A stretch of 64,000 bases of DNA from Sphingobacteriales bacterium (GTDB taxonomy: Bacteria; Bacteroidota; Bacteroidia; Chitinophagales; Chitinophagaceae): contig JAIXSZ010000043.1 of assembly GCA_027484425.1 (NCBI GenBank), forward strand, positions 1 through 64,000, read 5' to 3'. Positions 53,915 through 62,500 of this stretch are shown here, piece after piece (the first letter of the stretch is position 1; every line of letters begins with the position of its first letter). Made by a program: the position numbers and the translations under genes. The notes beneath the pieces were generated by a model that saw only the letters and a list, made by a program, of their open reading frames with translations, did no database searches and was not told the origin of the DNA.

Positions 53915-54261
53915 CCAACAACGACTACATATCGCCCCTGCAGCCCAACAAAGGCAACAAAGGCCCCCTGCCCGAAGATAAGCTACTGGCTTATCTCGAC
54001 GGTAAATTGCCACCGCAGGAGCAGCACGAGGTAGAGCAATGGCTAGCAGAAGAAGGTATGGAAAACGATGCTCAGGAAGGGCTCGCAGCACTCGCAGCCA
54101 CTGAGCGCACACAGAGTATTGGTCGCATCAATAGCAAGCTGCACAAAAAGCTGACAAAACCCAAAAGACGCACCCTCCGCACCGATACCAATATCTTGGC
54201 CGTTATCATCATTATCTTATTACTGATAGTGGCAGCTTACTGCGTCATCAGGAGTTTATAA
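53911..54261 (+). CDS. Putative membrane-anchored anti-sigma factor
   Basis: The 116-residue protein overlaps the sigma gene by 4 bp. Its N-terminal half (EDKLLAYLDGKLPPQEQHEV, EQWLAEEGMEND) resembles the sigma-binding helices of anti-sigma factors, without the zinc-binding HxxxCxxC. Residues 93-114 form one C-terminal membrane helix (ILAVIIIILLLIVAAYCVI). The short periplasmic tail gives little room for a sensor. The role is inferred from coupling to the sigma gene. Confidence 0.7.
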   Translation: MTNNDYISPLQPNKGNKGPLPEDKLLAYLDGKLPPQEQHEVEQWLAEEGMENDAQEGLAALAATERTQSIGRINSKLHKKLTKPKRRTLRTDTNILAVIIIILLLIVAAYCVIRSL

Positions 54262-54369
54262 TAGCAGAAAGGCAAAAAATAGTTATTTTCTTTATAATGT
54301 AAAAAGTAGTGTTGTTTATTGGGATTTTTGTATCTTCATATTCCTTAATCCCTTGTATATCACTACACA

Positions 54370-55008
54370 ATGCATAACATACTTTTATCGCAGGTCGTAA
54401 ATGACGAGCACAACCTTCGTACACTCGTCAATAATACAGATGATCCTATCTGGTTAATAGATACACAGTACACTATTCTCGAGTGTAATAGTTCATTCAG
54501 CAATTGGGTAGCTCATTTTATCGGTACACCCCTTGCCAAGGGCGATAATGTTTTGTACAATGGCATCAATCAGCTCTACCTTGATAAATTTGCTATGTGT
54601 TATCAGTTAGCATTCAGTGGCAAATCCTTCACCGCTGTCGAAGATTTCAACATTGCAGGTCACATACATTATGCCAGAATCATTTTTAATCCTGTTATCC
54701 AAGATGGTGTCGTAGTAGCTGTCAGTTGTTATGCCCGCGACATCACAGAGCACCGCAAGCACCTCAACCAGATAGAGCAGCAGAACAAAGCATTAAGGCA
54801 AATTGCATTTTTAGAGTCACACAAAATCAGAGGCCCTATAGCCACAATATTAGGATTAGGCCAGTTCCTGAATACTCAAAATCCTGCCGACCCTGCCAAT
54901 CTAGAGATCATAGAAGGCATCATACACACCTCCACCGATCTCGATATTATCATACATGAGGTAGTACACCTCATCAATAGTGTAGAGAAAGAGTTCGGTA
55001 TTCAGTAG
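54370..55008 (+). CDS. PAS-domain protein with histidine-kinase dimerisation helix but no ATPase
   Basis: The 212-residue protein has a PAS domain at about residues 15-125 (TDDPIWLIDTQYTILECNSS, VSCYARDITEHRKH) and a DHp-like helix with LESHKIRGPIATILGLGQF, in which the His sits where kinases are phosphorylated. The protein stops after about 205 residues, before any HATPase domain. It has no signal peptide and no adjacent response regulator. Possibly a phosphoacceptor or decoy for another kinase, or a redox or ligand sensor. Confidence 0.75.
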   Translation: MHNILLSQVVNDEHNLRTLVNNTDDPIWLIDTQYTILECNSSFSNWVAHFIGTPLAKGDNVLYNGINQLYLDKFAMCYQLAFSGKSFTAVEDFNIAGHIHYARIIFNPVIQDGVVVAVSCYARDITEHRKHLNQIEQQNKALRQIAFLESHKIRGPIATILGLGQFLNTQNPADPANLEIIEGIIHTSTDLDIIIHEVVHLINSVEKEFGIQ

Positions 55009-55014
55009 GTTTTC

Positions 55015-56079
55015 TTATTTGCTTACTGTCACGTAGGCGGTAGCTGCACCAGCAGTTATACGGGCTATATAAGTACCATTGGGCAGCTTACTTACATCCA
55101 TACTATTCGTATTGATGGCATTACCCACACTTTTGCCGCATATGTCATAGAGTTCTATCACATATTGAGTCCAGTGTGCTGGTATGCCAAAGTTTACAAT
55201 GCCATTTTGTGCAGGGTTGGGGTAGGCAGTTACTTGGTCATTGCGGTGTGTAGTAGTTGTAGGCACATTGGCAGGTAGTGGGTCATAGTAGCGGGTGGTA
55301 GCATTGATCTCTAGTCCACCTACAGATATTGCAGTCACCCAAAGGGCAGGGTAGTGAGCCACGTTGGTCATGTACTTATACTCTATTGTGGTCCTCGGCA
55401 GCCCAAAGGTGGTGCCGCTTATAGATACAGAGTCTATCTCGTTGATCTCAGAGCGCACTCTTATACAGTTTACAGGCGTAGTGTAGTAGGGTGTAGTGAT
55501 AGTGCCCCAGCCATCTACTGTCGATTTGCGGTACCCTTTTTGTTGTATGCTGCCAAAGGTAGCAGCCCCAAATGTCAGGTCAAAATCAGTGCTATCTACA
55601 TCCCCATATTCCAGCGGAAAATGATACCATGCATCAGGCTTGGTATACATACTACCCAGCGGGAAACCCGATATCGTAGCCCCAAAAGCCTCTGCCGCAA
55701 AACACCTCGGGGTAGATAGTATATTGAAGAAAGTATGAAGATTGTTGATGGTTATACCAGATGCTATCAGACCTATACCTGGTATACTGTCAGCTATTTT
55801 GTAGCCATAGCAGGTAGGGTCAGTTATCGTCAGCCCAAACAGTGGGTTCACCTCACTAGGTCTTTTGTACTCATCTATTCCCTGGCTGGTAGCAGTCAAG
55901 CTATAGTTCCAAGTCATGTTAGCTCCGCCATCAGTGGCAAAGCTCGCTCCAGTTGCAGTAGCATTGCTATAGCGTAGCTTATCGCCACGTACGGGCATGT
56001 CGCTTTCTGTTATAGTTATTTGTGCCTGTGCAGTGCATATGGGTAGCAGTGCCAATACCAGCAAGGTAGACCTGATCAT
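55015..56079 (-). CDS. Secreted T9SS cargo protein, function unknown
   Basis: The 354-residue protein has a signal peptide (MIRSTLLVLALLPICTAQAQ) and a T9SS sorting domain (VTAYPNPAQNGIVNFGIPAH, LPNGTYIARITAGAA). The mature middle is strand-rich with no catalytic motif. The start at 56079 is chosen for the signal; a longer frame from 56109 prefixes a non-signal stretch. It converges on the PAS gene with 6 bp between the stops. Confidence 0.82.
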   Translation of the reverse strand: MIRSTLLVLALLPICTAQAQITITESDMPVRGDKLRYSNATATGASFATDGGANMTWNYSLTATSQGIDEYKRPSEVNPLFGLTITDPTCYGYKIADSIPGIGLIASGITINNLHTFFNILSTPRCFAAEAFGATISGFPLGSMYTKPDAWYHFPLEYGDVDSTDFDLTFGAATFGSIQQKGYRKSTVDGWGTITTPYYTTPVNCIRVRSEINEIDSVSISGTTFGLPRTTIEYKYMTNVAHYPALWVTAISVGGLEINATTRYYDPLPANVPTTTTHRNDQVTAYPNPAQNGIVNFGIPAHWTQYVIELYDICGKSVGNAINTNSMDVSKLPNGTYIARITAGAATAYVTVSK

Positions 56080-56265
56080 CGTATTTATATTATTTATGCG
56101 AATGTACAATTGTTGCTACAATAAGTAATTATGTAAAATGCTGTACCAGAAAAATAACCACTATTTCATTAAATGCCTCCACAACAAAAAAATGATGTAA
56201 CAGCCAAAATAGTCGAAATACAGAATCCAGCAATAACCTACAAAAGATAACAATTATCGTAAACC

Positions 56266-56679
56266 TTATTCATTTGCTCTGAATGGATTAGTAATGGTTA
56301 GAACGCCCTCGACTATAAGCCCATGCTGCATATCTTCCGATAACAAGACACTACATTTATTTTCTAAAGCAGTAGCTACAACAAGGGCATCCCAATAACT
56401 AAATCCATACTTCAGGGATAACTCAAATGCCGAGTTGATAGTTGACGAAAATATATTTGCGACCGTAAAAACAGCAAGAAGATTTTTTGCATGAGCAAAC
56501 GCATCTGCTTTACTCAAGCGCAACTTCTTTAAACAAACATTTACGTTTTCGCCCACTACTTGTGTGCTGATAATATACCTAGCAGAAAACATGGACATTA
56601 TAATTTCCTTTTTTCGGGTGTCATCCGTAAAAAGATAAAGAATAATGTTGCTATCAACAAAGGTTCTTTTATCGTTCAT
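56266..56679 (-). CDS. PIN-domain toxin (VapC-like)
   Basis: The 137-residue protein has the PIN layout: FVDSNIILYLF (first Asp), a middle Glu (VVGENVNV), SYWDALVVATALENKCSVLL (third Asp) and SEDMQHG (fourth Asp). PIN toxins cut RNA, usually tRNA or rRNA, under metal catalysis. It overlaps the antitoxin gene by 11 bp, so translational coupling is likely. Confidence 0.85.
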   Translation of the reverse strand: MNDKRTFVDSNIILYLFTDDTRKKEIIMSMFSARYIISTQVVGENVNVCLKKLRLSKADAFAHAKNLLAVFTVANIFSSTINSAFELSLKYGFSYWDALVVATALENKCSVLLSEDMQHGLIVEGVLTITNPFRANE

Positions 56680-56893
56680 TTATTTCGTCTCTGTTAAACT
56701 TAATTGCGGATGTGGGATACTTGTATAAAGAATAATCAATAGCCGAATCATTTCCGTCAGACGGTTTCATTTTTTTGCTAGTAGTACCTGAGTTTATATA
56801 ACCCTTGATAACTTCCAACAATGATTTTTTGCCATCAGCATCAAGCATTGACAAGTATTTTCGGATTTCGACATCAACAGCACTTGCAGCCAT
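56669..56893 (-). CDS. Antitoxin of the PIN-domain pair
   Basis: The 74-residue protein (MAASAVDVEIRKYLSMLDAD, IDYSLYKYPTSAIKFNRDEI) is small, helical and charged; such antitoxins bind the PIN partner with their C-terminus. The ATG at 56893 is chosen over a GTG at 56908 because the TATTTTTG promoter element (56908-56915) begins there. Confidence 0.72.
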   Translation of the reverse strand: MAASAVDVEIRKYLSMLDADGKKSLLEVIKGYINSGTTSKKMKPSDGNDSAIDYSLYKYPTSAIKFNRDEINER

Positions 56894-56907
56894 AAGATTA
56901 CTTTTCA

Positions 56908-56915
56908 CAAAAATA
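56908..56915 (-). promoter_or_regulatory. TAnnTTTG element of the PIN pair
   Basis: Minus-strand TATTTTTG, 14 bp before the antitoxin ATG at 56893. Confidence 0.5.
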
Positions 56916-57004
56916 GCGTTTTTACATTTAACGAATCAGGCATGTACTACTATAAAATGTTATGTAGTCTTATCATAGTTCGCTATCTTCTGCTGATACT
57001 TTAC

Positions 57005-58513
57005 TCATTTCAGCCACTTACCTATCACAGGCATACCTGCCAGCTCTTGGCGTTCGCGTACCAGCACAGCACCCAAAAATGCGCCCATCAGCACAGTGGC
57101 TGATACCATATGTAGTACCACACTATCAGTAAGGGCTACCACACCCTGCTGTGCACCATATAGTGCCAACATAATGGCAATATAGCCCAGTAGCTTGCCT
57201 GTAGCATAGGGCACAGGGTAATAGCGTTGCCCCAGCCCGTAAGATAGGCCCATCATGACCACATAAGCTGCCAGTGTAGCCCATGCGCAGGCATACATGC
57301 CATAGGTGGGTATAAAGGCCACGTTCAGCCCTATCGTCACTGCTGCACCAGCTAGAGTTATAAGCATGCCCATATACATACGGTCGGTTATTTTGTACCA
57401 CACAGATAGGTTGTAGTATATGCCCAGTGCTATATTGGCAGCCAGCAGTATAGGCACCACGCCCAGCCCGCTGCGGTATTGCGATGCTACAAAGTATTGC
57501 CAAACGTCTATGTACAATGCCGTAAATAGAAAAGCCACACATAGCGTCACCACAAACCACTTCATAACTCTCGCATACGTACCCGGTGCATTCTTATTGC
57601 CCGCCTGCCCAAAGAAAAACGGCTCTGCCGACATCTTAAATGCCTGAATAAAAAGGGTAATGAAGATGGCTATCTTGTAGTTGGCAGCATATATACCCAA
57701 TTGGGTTTTGGCAGCTGCAGCATCCATGAGTAGAAGCTTGGGCAGCATGATTCGGTCCATGGTTTCATTTACCATGCCACCCATACCCACTATCAGCATG
57801 GGCCAGCAGTAGGTGAGTATCTTTTGCCATAGCTCCTTATCAAACCCAAACCTATAGCCTCCCCACTCTTTATATAGCAGCAAAAACGTCACTACCGACT
57901 GTGCCAGATTGGCCATTATCAAAAACCCTACTGGTGTGTATTGCCCATACCATTGCGCAAAAGCTGTATCGGGTTGTGCCGCTACCTGACCAGGGCAGTA
58001 AGCTACCAGCCACACTGTAAGCAGGATATTGACAAATATGCCAGCTACTCGGGTAAGTGCATACTTTTTGGGTCTTCCCTCTTGGCGAAGGCGCGCATAG
58101 GGTATGGCGGCCATGGTATCGGCAGCCATTATCAGCACACACCATATTATGTACTCAGAGTGGCTACCCAGCCCTATAAAATCGCTGATGGGCTGCCTGA
58201 AATAGATGAGAATACCACTCAGCACCACCGAACTAATAAGCAATGAAGTAAAAGTAGTCTGAAACAGCTTGTTTTTATCCGTACCAGTAGCCGCAAACCT
58301 AAAGTAGGCAGTCTCCAACCCATAAGTATACACTATGTTGAAGAAAGACATACCGGCATATATCATACTGAAATTACCATAGTCTACCATCCCTGATGGG
58401 TTGTTGAGCATGTAGGTAATAATAGGGGTCAATAGTTGGTTCAGTAGTTTGGCGGCTATATTGCTCAACCCATACCATACCGTTTGCCCCGCTAGTTGTT
58501 TCAGAGATGCCAA
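57005..58513 (-). CDS. Polysaccharide/oligosaccharide flippase (Wzx/MATE type)
   Basis: The 502-residue protein has about 12-14 hydrophobic helices and an opening typical of Wzx flippases (LKQLAGQTVWYGLSNIAAKL, LLTPIITYMLNNPSGMVDYG). It moves lipid-linked saccharides across the inner membrane. The start codon is TTG: an in-frame stop lies just upstream, and the N-terminus fits the family. No glycosyltransferases are adjacent. Confidence 0.88.
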   Translation of the reverse strand: MASLKQLAGQTVWYGLSNIAAKLLNQLLTPIITYMLNNPSGMVDYGNFSMIYAGMSFFNIVYTYGLETAYFRFAATGTDKNKLFQTTFTSLLISSVVLSGILIYFRQPISDFIGLGSHSEYIIWCVLIMAADTMAAIPYARLRQEGRPKKYALTRVAGIFVNILLTVWLVAYCPGQVAAQPDTAFAQWYGQYTPVGFLIMANLAQSVVTFLLLYKEWGGYRFGFDKELWQKILTYCWPMLIVGMGGMVNETMDRIMLPKLLLMDAAAAKTQLGIYAANYKIAIFITLFIQAFKMSAEPFFFGQAGNKNAPGTYARVMKWFVVTLCVAFLFTALYIDVWQYFVASQYRSGLGVVPILLAANIALGIYYNLSVWYKITDRMYMGMLITLAGAAVTIGLNVAFIPTYGMYACAWATLAAYVVMMGLSYGLGQRYYPVPYATGKLLGYIAIMLALYGAQQGVVALTDSVVLHMVSATVLMGAFLGAVLVRERQELAGMPVIGKWLK

Positions 58514-58632
58514 TACGTCTTTTTACTGTAAATGTAGAAAGTATATGCTACACAATATAAAGATGTGTAGTTAAAATGTAGCTAGTTCACTTCATTACCC
58601 CCAAAGAGTATATTTACTTGGCATTTGGTATG

Positions 58633-58824
58633 TCATGGCTGCACTGACGGGTATATCAGAACGGGTAGTATGTCAGCATCATCATAGTGGCAGTGTACTG
58701 CGTCTTTTACCATAGATCTTAGTTCTTCTATAGTATCTGCTTGGGTTGTTATAGAAGAAGAAATTCCTTTTGCCATATACCCACCGTCTGCACATTCTTC
58801 CACAAGGAATATGATTTCATTCAT
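58633..58824 (-). CDS. Small HicB-like protein
   Basis: The 63-residue protein (MNEIIFLVEECADGGYMAKG, TQADTIEELRSMVKDAVHCH) matches the small HicB/DUF1902-like fold. It lacks a nearby HicA toxin; the upstream gene is korB. Family members are often mislabelled as a dehydrogenase subunit. It could be an orphan antitoxin or a regulator. Confidence 0.72.
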   Translation of the reverse strand: MNEIIFLVEECADGGYMAKGISSSITTQADTIEELRSMVKDAVHCHYDDADILPVLIYPSVQP

Positions 58825-58871
58825 TTTTTATGGTTTTGAATGCAGATTATAGCATCATTGTATTTTAATGG

Positions 58872-59912
58872 CTATCCTATAGTCCAGGTTTCTTTGCCCG
58901 ATAGTAGTTTGTCCAGATTGCCCTTGCCTTTGGTGGCTATTACCTCTTGTATTTGCAGGTTCAGCTCATCTTCGTAGGTAGCGCGCTCTCTGGCATAAAA
59001 CACCCCAAACGGACGAGGGAAATGCCCTTCGTGTGTAGGATTGTCGAAGAAACGGGTTAGTATCTGTGCCTTGTAAAAGTCTGTTTCGTCGTGTATCCAC
59101 AGGTCATCTGCACTATATTGGTCGCCTAGGTCTACCAGTTGGGGTTTGTGTCCGTCTAGTCTTATGCCTTTGTTTTTGTCGGCACCGTATATCAGTGGTT
59201 TGCCTTGCTCCAGCATCAGCGTTTCTTCTGCACGGCTACCTTTTTCAGTAAATATTTCGAAGGCACCATCGTTAAAGATGTTGCAGTTCTGGTATATCTC
59301 CAGAAACGAAGAGCCGTGATGCCCGTTGGCACGTAGCAGCATCTGCTGCAGGTGTTTGGGGTCGCGGTCCATGCTGCGGGCTATAAAAGTGCCCTCAGCA
59401 CCCATTGCCAGTGCCAGCGGATTAAAGGGATGATCCAAACTACCCATCGGGGTAGACTTAGTTATCTTATGTACCTCTGATGTAGGGGAGTACTGACCCT
59501 TAGTGAGTCCGTATATCTGGTTGTTGAACAGCAGTATGTTTACATCAAAGTTGCGACGCAGCAGGTGAATCGTATGATTGCCACCTATGCTCAGCCCATC
59601 CCCATCACCAGTTACAATCCACACACTCAGTTCGGGGCGGCTAGCCTTCAATCCCGATGCTATAGCAGTAGCCCTACCATGTATAGAGTGCATACCATAG
59701 GTGTTCATGTAGTAGGGGAAGCGCGAGCTACACCCAATACCTGAAATGATTACTATCTGCTCTCTAGGTATACCTGTTTGTGGCAAAATGGTCTGTACTT
59801 GTTTCAGTATAGAATAGTCGCCACATCCAGGGCACCAACGCACTTCTTGGTCGGTGGTAAAGTCTTTTGCTGTTAGCGGAGTCGCCGCCGTCGGTGTTGC
59901 TGCTTCACTCAT
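58872..59912 (-). CDS. korB: 2-oxoacid:ferredoxin oxidoreductase, beta subunit
   Basis: The 346-residue protein carries the thiamine-diphosphate and cluster motifs of the beta subunit: WCPGCGDYSILK, GIGCSSRFPYYMNTYG, IVTGDGDGLSIGGNHTIHLL and QNCNIFNDGAFE, giving the four cluster cysteines. It would work with an alpha subunit to convert 2-oxoglutarate or a related acid to the acyl-CoA with reduced ferredoxin. The alpha subunit gene is not adjacent; the neighbour upstream is divergent. A TAAATTTG element lies 7 bp before the ATG. Confidence 0.9.
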   Translation of the reverse strand: MSEAATPTAATPLTAKDFTTDQEVRWCPGCGDYSILKQVQTILPQTGIPREQIVIISGIGCSSRFPYYMNTYGMHSIHGRATAIASGLKASRPELSVWIVTGDGDGLSIGGNHTIHLLRRNFDVNILLFNNQIYGLTKGQYSPTSEVHKITKSTPMGSLDHPFNPLALAMGAEGTFIARSMDRDPKHLQQMLLRANGHHGSSFLEIYQNCNIFNDGAFEIFTEKGSRAEETLMLEQGKPLIYGADKNKGIRLDGHKPQLVDLGDQYSADDLWIHDETDFYKAQILTRFFDNPTHEGHFPRPFGVFYARERATYEDELNLQIQEVIATKGKGNLDKLLSGKETWTIG

Positions 59913-59919
59913 AAGAGTG

Positions 59920-59927
59920 CAAATTTA
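59920..59927 (-). promoter_or_regulatory. TAnnTTTG element of korB
   Basis: Minus-strand TAAATTTG, 7 bp before the korB ATG, so the message is nearly leaderless and korB has its own promoter. Confidence 0.5.
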
Positions 59928-60017
59928 CGATATTGAAGTCAGGCTATGAAACTGGTAATAAGGATTTTCTACATTTTTTGGAATATTGCTTACTTTTAGT
60001 CATAAAACTATTGTAAA

Positions 60018-60446
60018 ATGAAACCAATAACCATAGTTGTTGCCAGTTTACTCATTTCTGTTACAGCACACGCCCAAACCGCCCCTAAGGCAAATGTGCG
60101 TGCTGGTAATGGTGCAAATAAGATTCGTAAAAATGCTGTGGGGGGTACCATTAAGGATTTGCGCAGACAACCGGTACCCAAGTTGCAGGCATACCTGTAC
60201 AGAAACGATACATTGGTAGGGTCCGGCTATACATCTTCAGAGGGTGCTTTTGAAACTAGCAATGTACCACCCGGTACTTATTCGCTGCGCATTGTATATC
60301 CATCCAGTGGCAAAAGGATAACTATTACTGGCGTGCCTGTAAAGCTCAAAACCATCACACCAGTTAATCTTATGGTCAATCAGCCAGTAGAAGATTCTAC
60401 AATCAGTTATAACGACATTGCCCCAAAAACAGAGGCTAAAAAGTAA
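60018..60446 (+). CDS. Secreted carboxypeptidase-regulatory-like protein
   Basis: The 142-residue protein has a signal peptide (MKPITIVVASLLISVTAHAQ) and a single carboxypeptidase-regulatory-like Ig domain (GTIKDLRRQPVPKLQAYLYR, TSSEGAFETSNVPPGTYSLR). Such domains are common surface or periplasmic modules in Bacteroidota, often at the N-terminus of receptors; here it stands alone. Divergent from korB and convergent on the protease gene. Confidence 0.8.
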   Translation: MKPITIVVASLLISVTAHAQTAPKANVRAGNGANKIRKNAVGGTIKDLRRQPVPKLQAYLYRNDTLVGSGYTSSEGAFETSNVPPGTYSLRIVYPSSGKRITITGVPVKLKTITPVNLMVNQPVEDSTISYNDIAPKTEAKK

Positions 60447-60489
60447 ATTGTGCTTATGTTGATTTAGTCACAACCAATATTTTATAAAC

Positions 60490-60521
60490 ACAAACGCCAT
60501 ACAGTACTGTATGGCGTTTGT
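60490..60521. terminator. Bidirectional terminator
   Basis: A perfect 32-bp palindrome (two 16-bp arms, no loop) lies between the convergent CPD-like and protease genes. It suits termination from both sides. Confidence 0.75.
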
Positions 60522-60543
60522 AATACTAAGTAGTGTTATTATT

Positions 60544-61659
60544 TTATTTCTTGTACACCTTTACTGATAATGTATAGTCCTCTATAACGTCTATTTGTTG
60601 CTCGCGGCTCATTCTGCCTATTTTAGCCGACTTTGGAAGTTTTATATTCTTTTCGTCTGGTAGTTTGTGTAGCAAGTTGGTGATGGCAGATGCATTGACA
60701 GCAAAGGTCTTTTCCTCACGCTCTTCGCCCACTGCAGTGAGCAGCCCCAGTATATTGCCCTTAGCGTCTACTAGTGGCGATCCGCTCTGTCCGTGACCTA
60801 CAGGCAGCTCCAGTGTGTACTGGCTATTGTTACCATCAAATCCGTTTCTGCCGCTTATGTATCCCTCGCTATAGGCTATCTCATCGGTAGGGAAGCCTAG
60901 TGTAAAGATATGGGTACCTAGACCTGCCTTGCTGCGACTAAAAGTATAGGGTAAATCACCCTTGCCAAATCTAAAGCCCGGCTTGTCTACTTTCATGATA
61001 GCTACATCTGCTGCGGCATCAAATGTTACAAGCGATGCTTTAAAGTACTGACCATTGTTATTGAGGATGTACACCGAGTCGCCGTAGCCGTTTTCGTCAT
61101 GGATAACGTGGTAAGCGGTTACAAAGTAGCCATTGTTAGTAAGAGCAAAACCAGTACCTGTTTTCTTAACATCTGACGGTGGTGGTGCTGTTTTTTTAGC
61201 TTTATCGAGGTCAAGCTCCAGTTGTTTTTGTTTTTGCAGTTGTTTGGCTTGTTCTATTTTCAGTCCGGTTACTTCACGACTTATGGTGTTGTATCGCGAT
61301 ACTGTTTTGTTGATAGATGGTTTCAGGCTCCAAAAGGTAATAGTAGAAGTAAGTATGGCTACACCTGCAGCCACAGATGCTGTACGCCAAAACTCTGGCG
61401 TAAATACAATGTGTTTAGCTTTTGTAGTTTTTTTGGTGTTTTGCGGCTTACTTTGGATGTCGCGTAGCATGGAGCGGAATCTCTTTTGTTTGCCGTTGTC
61501 AGCCATTGCGCGAATCAGGTCGGTAGTTTCGTAGAAATCAGCAGAGAACACAGTATCTGTTGACAGTCTGTGTTTCAGCTTTTCAAAATCTTCCTGAGAC
61601 ATAGATCCTGCCAGATAGGCTTCGGCAAGTTCCCAGATGTTGTTATTATTGTTAGACAT
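60544..61659 (-). CDS. Anti-sigma-like protein fused to a trypsin-like serine protease
   Basis: The 371-residue protein has three parts. Residues 1-80 (MSNNNNNIWELAEAYLAGSM, EDFEKLKHRL) look like the sigma-binding region of Bacteroidota anti-sigma factors. A membrane helix (FWRTASVAAGVAILTSTITF) is at about 89-110, with a coiled linker to 160. From about 165 a trypsin-like domain has the His in FVTAYHVIH, the Asp in DAAADVAIMKV and the Ser in GHGQSGSPLVD, as in DegP/HtrA-type proteases, but no PDZ domain. The ECF sigma factor gene lies 64 bp upstream on the same strand. I infer that the protease faces the periplasm and may act as the signal sensor or release switch. Confidence 0.85.
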   Translation of the reverse strand: MSNNNNNIWELAEAYLAGSMSQEDFEKLKHRLSTDTVFSADFYETTDLIRAMADNGKQKRFRSMLRDIQSKPQNTKKTTKAKHIVFTPEFWRTASVAAGVAILTSTITFWSLKPSINKTVSRYNTISREVTGLKIEQAKQLQKQKQLELDLDKAKKTAPPPSDVKKTGTGFALTNNGYFVTAYHVIHDENGYGDSVYILNNNGQYFKASLVTFDAAADVAIMKVDKPGFRFGKGDLPYTFSRSKAGLGTHIFTLGFPTDEIAYSEGYISGRNGFDGNNSQYTLELPVGHGQSGSPLVDAKGNILGLLTAVGEEREEKTFAVNASAITNLLHKLPDEKNIKLPKSAKIGRMSREQQIDVIEDYTLSVKVYKK

Positions 61660-61723
61660 TACTCGTTTTATAAAAAACTATTAACCAATATTTTTCCTCT
61701 ATCTTCCACTTTTTTGTAAGTAC

Positions 61724-62302
61724 TTACATCGAATGAAATATTTTCTTCAGTCGTGTAAGGCACTTATACTTTTGAGTTTTGGCATTATCCGTGTTGGTAT
61801 ACCCGAAGTCTGCCGCTATTTCCTGCATGCTCTTGTCCTGATGGTAGTATGCCTTCAGTATAGATCGGCAGGGCTCGCCTATTTGCTCCAGCGCCTCATC
61901 TAGTTGGTTATAGTGTGCTTCACGTTCTTCATGAGCGTCTATATCCTCTTCGTAGGCTATGCCAGTGTCGTTTTCTTCTTCGTCAGTGCCAGTGTTATCC
62001 AGCAGGGCTATAGGGTCTCTACTTTTTCTTTGCAGCTTTTTGTACCAGAGGTGCTTACTTATAGCAAACAAATAAGTACCTACACTACACGTAAGCCTGA
62101 ACTCTTCGCTCTGCGCCTTGCTAAACAGCACTACCATTGCCTCCTGAAACAGGTCATCGGCATCGGTAGCAGATCCGCCGTTTTTCAGTAACCATCCGTT
62201 AATAATACGATAGTTCTGACGGTATATCTGTTCTGTGGCTTCCCGCTCACCCTGAGCGAGTGCTGCCAATAATTGCTGTTCCGTGTTGGTATGGCTTTGC
62301 AC
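61724..62302 (-). CDS. ECF-type sigma factor
   Basis: The 192-residue protein has region 2 (ATDADDLFQEAMVVLFSKAQ, FRLTCSVGTYLFAISKHLWY) and region 4 (EQIGEPCRSILKAYYHQDKS, MQEIAADFGYTNTDNAKTQK). The start codon is GTG; two in-frame stops (TAATAA) lie directly before it. It is the likely partner of the downstream anti-sigma/protease fusion. Confidence 0.9.
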   Translation of the reverse strand: MQSHTNTEQQLLAALAQGEREATEQIYRQNYRIINGWLLKNGGSATDADDLFQEAMVVLFSKAQSEEFRLTCSVGTYLFAISKHLWYKKLQRKSRDPIALLDNTGTDEEENDTGIAYEEDIDAHEEREAHYNQLDEALEQIGEPCRSILKAYYHQDKSMQEIAADFGYTNTDNAKTQKYKCLTRLKKIFHSM

Positions 62303-62442
62303 TTATTAATACTTAATTGTCAAAAAAGTAACCCGTTTAATTTGAGTTTTTTGTTTATTTCTGATAATACCCCGTTCTACGGTTACAAATGTACTATTTA
62401 CATCGTGCTTGATAACCTTACAGAGTTGTGTTGTTGTATTAA

Positions 62443-62467
62443 AAAACGCCCCAAGGAGGGGCGTTTT
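62443..62467 (-). terminator. Terminator of the lipocalin-like gene
   Basis: AAAACGCCCC and GGGGCGTTTT form a 10-bp stem with a 5-nt loop; on the minus strand it is followed by T-rich sequence. Confidence 0.8.
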
Positions 62468-62500
62468 CGGTATATAAAAAAATAAATTTAGAGTAAAGTA

